Source of the DNA: Antilocapra americana
Lineage: Eukaryota > Chordata > Mammalia > Artiodactyla > Antilocapridae
DNA: 64,000 nucleotides
NCBI GenBank assembly: GCA_007570785.1
Contig: ML664173.1
Coordinates: forward strand, 12,529,198-12,593,197
Direction: 5' to 3'
The notes under the pieces were generated by a model. The model did not search any database. It was not told the origin of the DNA and saw only the letters and a list, made by a program, of their open reading frames with translations. Each line of letters starts with the position of its first letter. Within the stretch, counting starts at the first letter, position 1. The position numbers were made by a program, and so were the translations under genes. This document shows positions 22,587 to 34,829 of this stretch, one piece after another.

Positions 22587-24154
22587 CCAGTGTCCCCACT
22601 CTAATGTTTCTTGAAATTTCTATGAAAATTAATATATTTTAGTGTTTATAACTCAATCTTTGTTCTTCGTATTGCCTTCAAGTCTCTGCTTTTGTATTGT
22701 TTAATTATTATTGAAATTTAAGAACTATTTCTCAGATATATTTAAACATTTTTATCTTAGAAACCATTACAAATCTTGAAATTCAAGTTTTATAATTGAA
22801 AAGACATTTGTTCCTTATGGGTGGCATTTGCATTTTAAAGCTGGTCAAGGCTGAGGCAGTGCCGAATTTCAAAGCTGATCTGAATTGGTTATGAAGCATA
22901 TTAAATTTTCATTCTAAAAACAATACTGTATTTTTGAGAAATCACGCTTCCTTCTTTGGGGAAGCATATGGCTTGGTGATTCATAATGGGAAAGTTACTA
23001 AGTATATTTTGGAAAATAAGTATACATTGCACTCAAATATACAGTGAGCTTACATTAAAGATTTTCATTGCATTCTTAGCATGTAAGTAAATTTCTCTGC
23101 AAATGCAATCTATCCCCCCAGTCTTCACATTCACTTCTATAACCAGTGTAAATAGAATGGAGCTTTAGAGATGTGTGAAATGTAGAGGATGAGTGAGCAG
23201 AATATCTTCTATGATTAACTGGGGAAAAGAAGACCCAGCAGTACGAGGAGTGTTTCTCTAGACAGCACGGGAATAGCAACAGGAAAAAGGAAAATATGAT
23301 CGCCTACTAAAAGTATCCTCTTCCTCCCTAGAGATATCAAAGAGAATTTAAGCGATGCATGCAGCCTAGATGGGTACACACATCTACTGCTGAGACAGGG
23401 ATGAAGAGATGGCAGCACCCAGGATGAGGAAGCAGACAGCTGAGGGCAGAGGGCACTTCCCTGGATGCTCCAAAGGTCTGGTAGCCCGGGATGCTAGTCA
23501 CAGGGAAAGGACACCTGAAGATCTCAAACAAACAGCCAAGCAAAGAAGCTTCGTATGAAAGGCGTTTCAGAAGACAAATGGATCTGCAGACTAATATTAA
23601 CTACAAATTCCCAGTTACTACCTGAGTCAATACACTTAATAACTTGCTGTACATTGCTGTATGATATTTTTTAAAATTATACTACTTAATGAAATTTTAT
23701 TAGAATAATGCTTGTCCTGCATTTTGGATTTTCTCAGGGGGTGCTGGAGCAAAGAGAACTAATTACAGGAAGAAACTCATATTATAAATCAATGGATTTA
23801 GATGTCATACCTATCTCTTATGGAAGAACCAGGCATGATTTAACTGGAAAGAAAAATGGTTTTCTAAGGAGTTATATTGGCTTTCCAAGTCGTATCTATG
23901 AAAGAAGGTTATTTTTCTCCTAATTCCTTTAACCAGGTTCTCAATCTCGTCAGGTTTATAAAGTCACACCAGTCTTATCTCTGCACCCTGACCTGCAGAA
24001 ATCAGAGAGTAGCCTACTCTAGTTGGGGGAATTCCTCTCCAGGGAAGTGATATTTAAACTAATACCTGAATAAAGGAGGTGCTAGCTGTGCAGCTAAGCA
24101 TTCCAGACCAAGTTAGGAGGGCACTGGGGCCAGGGTCCTGGGTCTTTTCTGACT
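22587..24154. other. No gene recognised; repeat-poor
   Basis: AT-rich. A perfect octamer motif atttgcat lies at 22826-22833. Frames of 60-70 codons on both strands are not convincing. Around 24040-24120 (tgatatttaaactaatacct, gcattccagacca) an old unidentified interspersed repeat is possible. Confidence 0.45.
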
Positions 24155-24237
24155 TGAAAAAAGCACCATGAATCAGGATATTTGTCTTGTCTTAGCACTG
24201 TATCTCCATTGCCCAGCCACTCAATAAATATTAATTG
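24155..24237 (+). repeat. L2-like 3' end
   Basis: atttgtcttgtcttagcact, tctccattgcccagccactc, aataaatattaattgatag resembles the last 80 bases of L2. Confidence 0.5.
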
Positions 24238-24791
24238 ATAGATTTGCCATAATGACACCAAAATTACTATAACAAACATGGAAAAGAGAAGGAAGTGAGA
24301 GGAGAGCTTGGCAATACTCCAGAGTAATTCAGTTTGAGAAGTATTAAAGCAGTCACCACAACATGCAATGTGCTCTGGCAGCAATGGATTCATTCCCATC
24401 AGTTCCTGGACACTTCAAATGAACTCACTCCTATGTGATAATATACCTACTGAGAGACTGCAGCAAGTTCTATACACTGCTAGCCTCCATGGGAACTGTG
24501 GAGTTACATCCACAGCATCTAGATCCTGCCTCCAACAGCTTATCATCTGGGAGGAAGGTGAACATCTACAAAAATAATGCTAATGAAATGCCCTTCTACA
24601 GTGAAATGTACTGTCTACATCTCAGTGTACCCCCTCATGCATGTCAGCAATTCACCTGGTATATGTCAGCTATGCAAAGTCTACAAAGCAACACTTACAT
24701 GTCAACCACTCCACAGACTGAACCCTTGATGCCAGGGGTTAAACAGACATGAAATCAATAGATGACAGCTAAACCAAGTCCTGCCTAGGAC
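24238..24791. other. No recognised feature
   Basis: No gene or named repeat; frames of 69-105 codons overlap and are unsupported. Confidence 0.5.
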
Positions 24792-24957
24792 AATGCATCT
24801 CAAAGTGTGGTCCCCAGACCATTTATATCAAAACCATCTCAGGTATCCTAGACCCTCTGAATCAGAATCCCAGTGGTAGGCCTGAAGACCTGAAATTTTT
24901 CACACTCCTCAAGTGATTCTTCTGGATACTAATATTTGAGAACCACTGGACAAGATG
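24792..24957 (-). repeat. MER5A-like hAT MITE
   Basis: Both terminal blocks are present: gcatctcaaagtgtggtccc at the left and tttgagaaccactgg at the right, with ctctgaatcagaatcccag and caagtgattcttctggat between. The BovB insertion lies at its right end. Confidence 0.75.
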
Positions 24958-24958
24958 T
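24945..24958. repeat. Target-site duplication, left copy
   Basis: actggacaagatgt, repeated exactly at 25613-25626 on the far side of the BovB insertion. Confidence 0.93.
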
Positions 24959-25612
24959 TTCTCATGGTGTACTCTGCATATAAATTAAATAAGCAGGGTG
25001 ACAATATACATCCTTGGCATACTCCTTTCCCTATTTGGAACCAGTCACTGTAGATGGTGACTACAGCCATGAAATTAAAAGACCCTTGCTCCATGGAAGG
25101 AAAGTTATGACCAACCTAGACAGCATATTAAAAAGCAGAGACACTACTTTGCCAATAAAGGTCCATCTAGTCAAGGCTATGGTTTTTCCAGCAGTCATGT
25201 ATGGATGTGAAAGTTGAACTGTAAAGAACTCTGAGTGCGGAAGAACTGATGCTTTTGAACTGTGGTGTTGGAGAAGACTCTTGAGAGTCCATTGGACTGC
25301 AAGGAGATCAAACTAGTCAATCCTAAAGGATATCAGTCCTGAATATTCATTGGAAGGACAGATGCTGAAGCTGAAACTCCCAATACTTTGGCCACCTGAT
25401 GTGAAGAACTGACTCATTTGAAAAGACCCTGATGCTGGGAAAGATTGAGGGCAGGAGAAGCGGACGGCAGAGGATGAGATGGTTGGATGGCATCACCCAC
25501 TCAAGGACATGAGTTTGAGTGAACTCCGGGTGTTGGTGATGGACAGGGAGGCCTGGTGTGCTGCAGTCCATGGGGTCACAAAGAGTCGGACATGACTGAG
25601 CGACTGAACTGA
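24959..25612 (+). mobile_element. BovB LINE with inverted 5' segment
   Basis: From about 25047 to 25612 this is BovB in plus orientation, ending in the BovB terminus gactgagcgactgaactgaa. From 24959 to about 25046 the sequence is BovB in minus orientation from a more 5' part of the element: its minus strand reads QGCILSPCLFNLYAEYTMRN, a reverse-transcriptase block. The plus-strand frame at 25014-25217 reads as ORF2 C-terminal sequence (KVHLVKAMVFPAVMYGCES). One 14-bp duplication brackets the whole, so both parts arrived together. Confidence 0.93.
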
Positions 25613-25626
25613 ACTGGACAAGATGT

Positions 25627-26411
25627 GACAGCATTTTGATACATCTAAGGAGACCAGTCCTTGCATCTGCTGACACAGTAGTACAGTGATGCCCTTTCAA
25701 ACTGTCACCACTGGCCAGCAACCCCACCCTCTATCTCTTGATCAGTCCTTACAATATGGGAGTTTTCTATATACGTGCCACCTTTAACAATATGGCATGG
25801 AAACAACATTGGTAACTATCAATTCCAGCCCTGAGCAATTGGGTGCCCAATCTTGAGCTGGTTTTCCGAGACCAGGAAAAAGATCATGCATAGATATGAA
25901 GCAAACAAATATGACTGCCATTAATGATGATTCTCACACAACAAAATTTGAGCCTACCATTGCCTGATAAGGAGAGCCAGCACAGTGGGTCCCAAAGGTA
26001 CTAACGTAGAATTCTGAGGAGTAGAAACCTGGTATCCATATCTTTAACAATATTTCAGTTGCTTCATAGCAGTTAACACGACACAGGTCTGCAAACCAAC
26101 CATGGGGATCTAGGCACCCCATATAAATTATGGGACAAATATCTACATATTTGAGGACTCGCCACAGTCACACATACTTCAATATCGGCTTAATCACTTA
26201 ACCATGACTATGAGTAATGGCAATTGGTTTATTCTAAATCTATTAATAACTGGAAAGTTAACTATTACTCTCTCTCTCTCTCTCACTCTCTTGACTATCA
26301 GTGGGGTTGGTCAACAGAGATGCTGGGTTTTTTCAGAGGGTATTCCCTTAGTATCACAGATGAACTCAGGCTTAATATTCTTGCTATCAGCCAGCCTCCA
26401 AGCAGCAGCTC
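25627..26411. other. No recognised feature
   Basis: No gene or named repeat, apart from a short TC tract listed separately. It follows directly on the right target duplication of the BovB copy. Confidence 0.45.
26267..26291. repeat. (TC)n microsatellite
   Basis: About 12 TC units with one interruption (tctcactctc). Confidence 0.9.
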
Positions 26412-26932
26412 CCCAATGATTCTGGCTTCCTAATATTCATGCCCTTGTGTGGTTCCCTCCCACAATGAAGAGTCGAGCCATGTAGTCAGTAGGGGTTTCA
26501 GAAGATGGTAGAGTGTTGCAAGGCCAGATAATAAAGACACTGCCACTTCTGTTTTCACCTTCTTGGATCACATGCTGTGGAAATGTAGCTGCAATGTCAT
26601 TAGGACTCTCAAGAAGCCCTCTAGGAAAGTCCACGTGATGAGAAACTGAGGCCTTCCACCAATAGCCAGCACCAACTCATCACCCATCGTACGGAGCCAT
26701 CCTTGCAGTCGATTCTCCAGGTCCAATCAAGCCTGAAGATGACTGCAGGTTTGGCCATTGTCTTCACGGCCACCTGTGAAACCCTGAGCCAAAGCCACCA
26801 GCAATACAAGCCACACCTGAGTTCCTGATCCGCTGATACTATATGAGGCAATGCATGTCTGCTGTGGCCTAAACCCACTACATTTTGTGGCAATTTGCTA
26901 CACAGCAATAGTTTATACACCTAGTCTAACCC
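26412..26932 (+). repeat. MaLR LTR (older MLT1-like)
   Basis: Ordered blocks: cccttgtgtggttccctccc, cttggatcacatgctgtgga, gtccacgtgatgagaaactg, tcaagcctgaagatgactgc, tgtgaaaccctgagccaaag, and the end ggcaatttgctacacagcaa tag. An old non-coding LTR remnant. Confidence 0.75.
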
Positions 26933-27774
26933 AAGATGGCATCAGAGCTCCAAACTCAGGGCTCTCTCCAGGGCCATAGCTGAACAGGCATCCCAGGAAA
27001 AATTACTTCATCCTTTTCTCCCTTCAATTATTCCACTAAAAAGAAGTTTCACAATAGAGAGGCTTTCCTTGTAAAGAGCCTCAGAAAACAGCCCTACTGT
27101 ATCAAACAGGATTGGTTTTAAATGAACATTCTTGTACTTCTCTACCTGTCAGGAGAGTTGTGAGGCTTAATTAATTACAGATCTTTGGATGAAAGGAGAA
27201 CTGAGCACTAAGAATTATCATCAAACGGGACTAGGGAAAATGAGGGGGGGGGAAACAGACATTTTCTCTCTTTGCTTGCTAAATCCATTTCACCTAAGAT
27301 TGAGCAAAGGCTGAGTCACCTATTGTTTAGAGAATATTAAATTTTTTGCTGAGTGCAGAGTGCAAATAAGCCAGCACAGCATCAGAACAGGGAACCCCTG
27401 TCCTTTAGCTTAAAATAGAGCCCTTCTCCAAAATAAACCACAATTCTGCTTTCAGGGAATATCATGGGATTTGGATCTTCCGAGATTTCAAGGAGGAACA
27501 ATGAGATAAAATGGACATAAAATGTAATCTCCATCTAACAGAACTATCTCCATTTGTAACCAGAAGCTTCCTAAACAAGAAGCCAGACCACACCATGGAC
27601 ACCGATGCCTTCTCTGGACAAACGCTAACTGGAAGTAATACATGTGGGGGTTCTTTCTTGTGTTCTAATGACAGTGCTCCAGCCAGAGGAAGCCCAAGGG
27701 AACAAAACTGATTCTCCACATAAGAATAAGATGGCTGGCAGAGGCCAGGGAGTAGAAGAGAAAAATCATGAGGG
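26933..27774. other. No recognised feature
   Basis: Contains a G-run at 27245-27252. Overlapping frames at 27462-27800 on both strands match nothing known. Confidence 0.5.
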
Positions 27775-27893
27775 CTTGTCGCCCAAATTTGAGAGTTCAA
27801 ATCCCAGCTCCTCCACTCATGAGAGAAATGACCTCTGTCGAGTAAATGACTTAACTTCCCTGACCCTCAGCTTCCTCATGGCACAAACGCACC
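27775..27893 (+). repeat. MIR SINE fragment
   Basis: gagttcaaatcccagctcct, ccactcatgagagaaatgac, cttaacttccctgaccctca, gcttcctcatggcac: the forward MIR centre. Confidence 0.7.
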
Positions 27894-28079
27894 GCTAGAC
27901 ATACTGCTTGGACTCTAGACCTAGACCCCCGAGACTACCATGCCCTCCCCCCATGCCCCCTAGCCCTCCAGACCCCACGGGCATTGCCCAAGGAGGGAAA
28001 ACTAGGCCACTAGCCCGTAACACTTAATTCTTCCAGCACTGAGGGTCTGGTCCCCTTTTCGTGAATAACAACCTTAAAA

Positions 28080-28266
28080 AATATTTTACCTTTAATGATT
28101 ATCTAAGCTGCATCGGGTCTTAGTCGTGGTACACAGACTCTCTAGTGACTCGGGAACTTAGTTGCCTTACGGCATGTAGGATCTTAGTTCCCCAACCTGG
28201 GATCAAACTCACGTTCCCTGCACTGGAAGACAGATTCTTAACCACTGGACCACCAGGGACATCCCC
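28080..28266 (-). mobile_element. CHR-type tRNA-derived SINE
   Basis: Reversed: gctgcatcgggtcttagtcg, tcgggaacttagttgcctta, ggatcttagttccccaacct, gggatcaaactcacgttccc, and the head taaccactggaccaccaggg. The same wide family as the copy at 9828, with a longer body. Confidence 0.85.
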
Positions 28267-29442
28267 TTGTCCATGCTTAAAAAATAAGATAAAGCCTTAC
28301 TCTCCACACTGATAGTGGAAGACTGCAGGGCGATGGCAATTCCTAATGCAGAACCTTTTGGAAGTTCTTTAAGGAAAGGTCTGTGTCTTGATTATAAATG
28401 AGGTTTGTATAAATGAGCACACCTTCTCCAACCAACCAAAAAATTAAAAAAAAAAAAACTTGTCTCACTGCTCCTCTAAGCATATTTGAAGCAATAACTA
28501 TAGTAAAGACTCTATAACTACATAAAGATCATCCAAAACCATGTGAAGAGTACAGGTGACTGAGCCCCACCTTCAGAGATTTTGTGGGACTCCAGAATGT
28601 GCCCTTTTCACAAGCTTGCCCCCACCCCAAGGGGGTTCTGATGCCTACTTTGAGACAATGCCCAAAACATTGTCTCTGCACATCTACCAGGAGTCCACTC
28701 CACTATTATGCAATTAAATATTTCTCCAAATACACGAGGCTTACGGAGGCCAAAAATAAACTAAAGGAAAGTCAGGGAGGCAGCCCAAAACCCAAATGAT
28801 TAAACTTCTGCCAGGAATGATTTATGAACCCAGGAAAAAAAACTCTAAATACTCTGTTGTTGACTCAGTGACTGCCTATAGACAGTCAGTTGGTCTAAAA
28901 ATATTTATGTGACATTAACAAGAATGTTAATGGAATTATCTAAGATGTGACAAGGTCAGAGTTCAGATTAATGGGATGAACCCAGGGAAGAGACAGGTTT
29001 GGTTTGCAATCAAGGAAAACACACACATATGGAGATCTAAGACATTCTGAATTCCCCTCCTCAAAGAAAAATGACTCAAGACTGAGTGCATTCAAGGTAG
29101 TATGGCTAAAGACGGGCTACAGAGGAAACTAATTTGAATTAGAGGACAGGGGAGTTAGATGACATTTTAGGTTCTGTGCCTTTCCAGGGAGATTTCCTGA
29201 CATCTCTCCTGGAAACAGGATTAACCCTGAGATGCCCTTGAACTTCAAGCGCTAGGTGTTGATCCCAGTTGGGTCTCAAAGTTTCTGGTCTCATCTTCCA
29301 ATTGCTTCTGTCCCCGTGTCCTGACTGGCACCCAACAATTTCACGCTCATTCTGAACTTGCCCAGAGCTTAAGGAGTGCCCCTTTGCCATGGCTTACAAC
29401 CTGAAAACATTGATTATTCACAGTGAAAATTAACTATCTAGG
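28267..29442. other. No recognised feature
   Basis: About 1.2 kb without a repeat or gene I can name; A-run at 28449-28459. Confidence 0.5.
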
Positions 29443-29612
29443 TCAGTGGTTCGCAACTGTAGCTGCACATTAAATTTACCCAGAAAGACTTTTTTTTTTT
29501 AATATGGTTGCCTAGGCTCTTAGGCCAATGAAATAGACTCTTTAGCTCAAGCATCAGTATTTGTTATAGGTCTTCTGATGATTCTAATGTATGCACAGAA
29601 GGAGAACACTTA
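29443..29612. repeat. MER5-like hAT MITE
   Basis: cagtggttcgcaactgtagc, tgcacattaaatttaccc, then gcatcagtatttgttatagg and gatgattctaatgtatgcac, as in MER5-type MITEs. A T-run interrupts the centre. Confidence 0.6.
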
Positions 29613-29617
29613 TCTGG

Positions 29618-29790
29618 ATAAAGCTTCCAACTCTGGCTATACATTAGAATTTCCTGTGATTATTCTTTAAAAAATAACACCAGGTCCCATTTCCAGAAAT
29701 TTAATCCTAATTGGTCTCAGATTAAGACTCAATAAACATGATTTGTAAAAATCTGCTTCCATAATTTTAATGTGCAACCAGGTGGAGAAG
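29618..29790. repeat. MER5-like hAT MITE, second copy
   Basis: ctggctatacattagaattt cc, ccatttccagaaatttaatc, attggtctcagattaagact and ataattttaatgtgcaacca follow MER5 order. It lies in tandem with the copy just before it. Confidence 0.55.
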
Positions 29791-29929
29791 GAGTCTCCTT
29801 ATGGGAAGAAAGAACTCCAGCAAATCAAACTCTAAACTCAAATCTCTCCCCTTTACTTTGACGGCTCTGATTTCCCATCACCCTCCATGGGCTGATGCCT
29901 GCTGAATATCTTTCCTCATTTAGAAACTT

Positions 29930-30178
29930 TACTATCTCCTCAGCCACACAGGCTTGAGTTCCTTGGAGCCATCTTTAACTTGCTTGATTTTTCTTTTAAA
30001 TCAAGTCTTAGAAACAGAGTTGAGGTGTGCATTCTGTGTCTCTTCCCACCCAAAACATACTCAACTGTCTTGCACACAATGCTGTGAATACTTGGACATA
30101 CTTTGTACATAGGGTCTTGCTTGGCACAAACAAGCACTCATTATTTATTGAATGAATAAACAAATGAGTGAATAAAAA
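29930..30178 (+). repeat. L2 LINE 3' end
   Basis: cactatctcctcag-like start, then acatagggtcttgcttggca, caagcactcattatttattg and aatgaataaacaaatgagtg: the L2 terminus with its short tail. Inside lies a small hairpin, cttgattt and aaatcaag, at 29982-30005. Confidence 0.6.
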
Positions 30179-32178
30179 AACGAATAGCAGTCACTCAATC
30201 CAAACGAACATTTTAGAATCAACAGCAAGGCATGGAAAACCCAATTATATCTGGAGAATAGATATGCACATTACTATAGCTTAATAATGGATAAGTAATA
30301 GTTTGACTGGCAATTCTGGAGAAGGAGTGATGAATGGAAGCCAGCATTTAAGGATGCAGCTCTAAATCCTTCACGGCAAGAAGTCAAAAGATAGTGTCTA
30401 CCTTTCATAAATCAAGAAAGTATATACAAATCTTGGTGGCAGAACAGAACATTTTATAGTTTTACCACTGGAGATGGGACTTCAGGATCATTTTCATTTG
30501 GGTTGCTTCTGTGAACATTTGAATATGTTTTTTTTACAGTATATACCTATTGCTTTTATAAATTTTGCTTTTCTAATTTAAAAATATTAAGGACAAAAAC
30601 ATAATTAACCTTTTGCCTTTGAGAGAGAAAGATTAAATCTGACTATCTAGTTTAAGTCCTCCAAAAATCTCTTCAGTAGATAAGGGGCAATGACCTCTGA
30701 TTTTCTTTCTCATGTGATTCTAAGGTTATAAGACATCCTTAATTTCCCCTTTCAGTCATCCCATCATCTTTGCCCCCATGCCCATCACCAGTTGTACTTC
30801 ATCAAAAATTTGTCTTTTCACATTAAAAAATAATAATAAAATAAACACATGAATGGGTAGGCATCATAAAGAAATGGGAAATTAATAGTAATAGTCAAAT
30901 CTCCATAGATAAAGGTCAAGGAACATGCTGTAAAAGGGAAAATACTGAACACATCTCTATTTTGCATAATCATCTATACAAAGTAATGTGTAAAGGCTGG
31001 CTGGGTGGGCAAATGTCCTTTGGTCCTGAGCAATCATTTACTGAGTACCTGCTATGTCTATAAGAACCTCCCTAGTGGCCACAATGATTATCAGAAATGA
31101 AGAGAATTTTGTGACCCCAGTTGGTCTGTCTCCAGTTTCCACGAGACAGAAACAAGGCATCTCTCATCTGCGTTGCCCCTAATGTACATCTGTGGCTTTA
31201 ATATAATTAATACTGAGCATATTGAGCACATACTGTGTCCACTATCATGGAAGAAAGGACAGAAAAAATTGCTCTATCAAGGACCTGCCAGGTGACAGAT
31301 GTAAGTGATAAGAATCATTATATGTGATGGGTGTTTGTTATTGTTTACAGTACCAGGACAGAGAATTCCAGCAGAAGCCCATAGTTGTTCCACTTTTAGA
31401 CCATCCTTCACACACAAGGGTGAATGGGCCATAGGAACACTCCTTCTAGGCCTCAGAAACTTGATTTGTAGGTCAGAGACACAGGGCCAACTGCATTTCT
31501 GTAGCAGAGGTGAAGAGCATCATCCAGTTAAATTACTACAAAACTACTTTCACAGACTTATAACCAAGGGTAATCAAGAGCCCTTGGGATGCAAATGGTG
31601 TATACTGACACTTCAGTAGGACAGGTTAAGGAAAAAAAACAAGTGAACTTTGAAAAATCATGTTCCAAACCAAGCTTCGGAAAGTGGGCAGAGTGTGCAG
31701 AACAGGAGAATACTAGACAGTCAACTCAGGGACAGAGCTCCAGGGGCAAGGAGGTGCTGTTTGAAGGGTGGAAGAAAAGAAAGATGTTGGGTTTGTAGAC
31801 ATATAGGCCCTGAGGTCATAAGTACTCAAAGCCAAGGCCTTTTACAACCTACCCTTTATCCTATAAGATGAGCTTGTCCCAAGAGGGGAATAAAAAGCCA
31901 TCTTCTGATTACTCTGAAACAGTAGGAATGAGCAGGAATAGCTAGCTAGATAGATAGATAAGACAGGTAGATAGATCAATATAGAGAACTATACCTGACT
32001 TTAGGAATTTACACAACCAACTTTATTCCCCACTCTCTCTCCAAACCAACCCTCCAATCTCACCAGTGAGCCTCATGACTCTCACCCGCCAAGCCCCCTT
32101 CTCCCTCACTGCTAACCCTCCCAGAGACTGCACTCACTCATTCTGCTCACTAAGTTGGCTAATAAATGAACGGCTCTC
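30179..32178. other. No gene recognised; repeat-poor 2 kb
   Basis: Weak MIR/L2-like wording at 31036 (atttactgagtacctgctat) and a GATA tract at 31941. Frames at 31305-31871 overlap and are unsupported. Confidence 0.45.
31941..31977. repeat. (GATA)n-like short repeat
   Basis: gctagctagatagatagata followed by gacaggtagatagatc. Confidence 0.85.
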
Positions 32179-32188
32179 GGCAAGTTGA

Positions 32189-32387
32189 GGGCTTCTCTGG
32201 GGGCTCAATGGTAAAGAATCTGCCTGCAACACAGAAGACCCGGGTTTGGTCCCTGGGTCAGGAAGATCCCCTGGAGAAGGCAATGGCAACCCACTCCAGT
32301 ATTCTTTCCTGGGAAAGTCCATGGACAAGGAGCCTGGAGTTGCAAAAGAGTCGGACACAACTCAGCGACTAAACAGCAACAACAATC
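32189..32387 (+). mobile_element. Bov-tA SINE
   Basis: Head ggcttctctgggggctcaat, B-box ggtttggtccctgggtcagg, ccactccagtattctttcct, and end gtcggacacaactcagcgac. Flanks ggcaagttga (32179) and agcaagatga (32388) look like an aged target duplication. Confidence 0.94.
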
Positions 32388-32397
32388 AGCAAGATGA

Positions 32398-33371
32398 ACA
32401 CCTAAAGAGTCTACTCAGTGCCGAGTTCTGGATCTGTAGGCTGGGACCACTGATACCATTTGGAGCAGAAGCAATGTGTGGACTCCAGATGATTACTGAG
32501 AAGAGAAGGCCCATGACACATGACACATTCCGAGGCATTGAGACTTTATCCTGGGGAAAGCATCCTGATTTAAATTTAACCCGTGGGAAAAGCTTGCATC
32601 AGCAGCCAACAATTCTCCCCCTCGTTACTGCCACTGCTCAGCCAGTGTGCATTCAAAGCAGTTCAAAATAAAGAACAGACATCCCTAGATGTGCTTTGAA
32701 TTACAAGGTCATTGTCATTAGGAAAACAGCCAATCCAAGGGAAGAAAAGTGCCCCCCCATGTAAGAACTATATTTAATTATAGTCATCTTATTCATTCAT
32801 TTTGCCAAGATCATTTGATGCAAAACAGCAAAGGTAAAATAAAGGGGAAAAACAAGAAAGCACAAAGATTCCTCTTACTTTTTTAATAAGTAAATAAATT
32901 AAGATGTCTGATAACGGGAGCTGGAGAGAGACAGAAGCTCTAATTAGCACATCCTGATGTGCAGGCTGAAGCAGCAGAAGTCCACAAGGTCTCTTCTCAT
33001 TGCAGTCTGTGTCAACTGACGGGACACTCACCACTCTTGTCTCATACGCTGAACTCTACCGTTTTGAATTTTTAAAAGTGGACACATCTCCCATCTGCTT
33101 CTCAGAGCACCCCCACAAACACACAGTGACATGGCAGCTGGTGACAGCCACCCAGGGAGTCGTGTCCCTCTGCCCTTCTGGAAGGGCCTGGGCTCCGCAA
33201 GAGGAAGGAGGGGAAGTGGTTCTTTTGGGAGACAGACAGCATCACACCCATCTGGAGGGCGTCGTGGATCTTCAGGGCATCTGAAGGGATCAGTAGGAAT
33301 TCGGGGGAGGCTTGACAGGGCATCTGCAGCTAAGCCTGCTTCCTAGAAAGAGCAATGACCACGCGCTGAGC
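32398..33371. other. No recognised feature
   Basis: Several overlapping frames at 32246-33346 on both strands, none with a domain I know; the first of them begins in the Bov-tA. No named repeat. Confidence 0.5.
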
Positions 33372-33545
33372 GCCACGCAACAGGCATCGCGCTTGGGGCC
33401 TTACCTCATTTATCTCTCACGCACACCCATGGGGAAAGGATTACTCTCCTCGTTTTATTAGAAGGAAATTTAAAGATCAGACAACTGTTAAGTGCAACGT
33501 GGGAGCTGGGAACCAGATCTGGAGCCCCAAAGCGCTGCTTGTTCA
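33372..33545 (-). repeat. MIR SINE
   Basis: Reversed MIR: aacaggcatcgcgcttgggg, cttacctcatttatctctca, gaaggaaatttaaagatcag, ttaagtgcaacgtgggagct and gaaccagatctggagcccc. Confidence 0.68.
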
Positions 33546-34288
33546 GCAGAAGACAAACGGATCTTAGCTCGGGTCTTACTTCACACGGGTATGTATTCTA
33601 TTTAGGAAGTGGCCTGGGAATGTGCGCTTTGATTATTCTGACTTGCTAATCGAATTTTCTGAGGTGAAAAAAGAAAAAAAACCTCCAGATTTGGGCCTCA
33701 GCAGTTGTCACAGCTTACAGTTTTCCCTGACAGTTGGGAGAAACAAATTCAAAAGCCTCGAAGCCACCCTGTGTTCTTAAAATAGGTCAACATGTCATAC
33801 CCATATTTCTCTTCTCCCCACTGTTCTACAAATACCTCTTTCCTTCCTTAAGTCAGCGCTCAGTTCTCTGGCTAAACGGCTGGATGGCTAGATGCTGGAA
33901 ACGGTCCCTCAGGGGAGAGGCAAACGCCCCATTACCAGAATTACCTGAATGCAAACTAGGTTAGATTCTGAGAGGACACCCACGTGGAATGGGCTGTGCA
34001 TTGGGCAAGGCGGCGGAGCTATTCACCTGAAGCATCTCTGAGAGAGCCTTTCTGTACTGAAAGAAGAGAATAAAGGGACGTCCTGGTGGCCACCAGGAGA
34101 GTCGCAGCAAAACCCCTGTGTCTGGAGGGGTTTGGCAACACATCTCTGGAAAAAGGTCTACCTCTTTCGATACAGGTTTTATTTGATCATGTTTCTAAAC
34201 AATTCTGTCATAATCACATATCCTTATCCAGGACCTTTTCATTGAGTGCTTAGCTTTGCACTGTTAATTAATAAGGCTTCTCACATAG

Positions 34289-34293
<5 letters not shown>
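33546..34293. other. No recognised feature
   Basis: No gene or named repeat. A short CpG-bearing stretch at 33970-34020 is too small to call an island. Confidence 0.5.

Positions 34294-34348
<55 letters not shown>
34294..34348. repeat. (CA)n microsatellite, about 27 units
   Basis: Uninterrupted CA run, the longest in the window; likely length-polymorphic. Confidence 0.97.
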
Positions 34349-34350
<2 letters not shown>

Positions 34351-34829
34351 GAGGTTTATGAGGGCCCTGCCAGGAAAAAAAATGCTGATCAATACAAGAA
34401 TATTCTAAAACATTAGTGTCAGAATTCTGATTTGAACCTTGTGATTAGGATGTGACAATCCATGTGTTAGTTTGTGGACATTTAAAAGTGTTTACATGAA
34501 TATCTGTCTCTCAGCTAAAGCGTGTTTAGATGTGTGCCAGTGGGCCTGATTTCAGAGGGGCTTATCTTCTGTTACAAAGGAGGGTAAACAAATATTTGTG
34601 GGGAGAGGGAAGAAAGGAGTTAGAAAAGGAGCAGGCAGGCTGACTGGCTAGTCCATCTTCAGATGTCTGCAGGATGCAAAAAGAAGGAGATTCTCAATAT
34701 CACAGATCACCAGGCATAGTCCTAGTATATTTCTACTAATTAGTGACCCAAGAGGGGCAGAATCTCAGATCCAGTCCCTGGCCCTGACCATACTTGGTTT
34801 GTGTGCCCAGTCAGCCCAAGTTTGATCCT
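34349..34829. other. No recognised feature
   Basis: No gene or named repeat. It leads into the unclassified repeat block at 34830. Confidence 0.5.
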
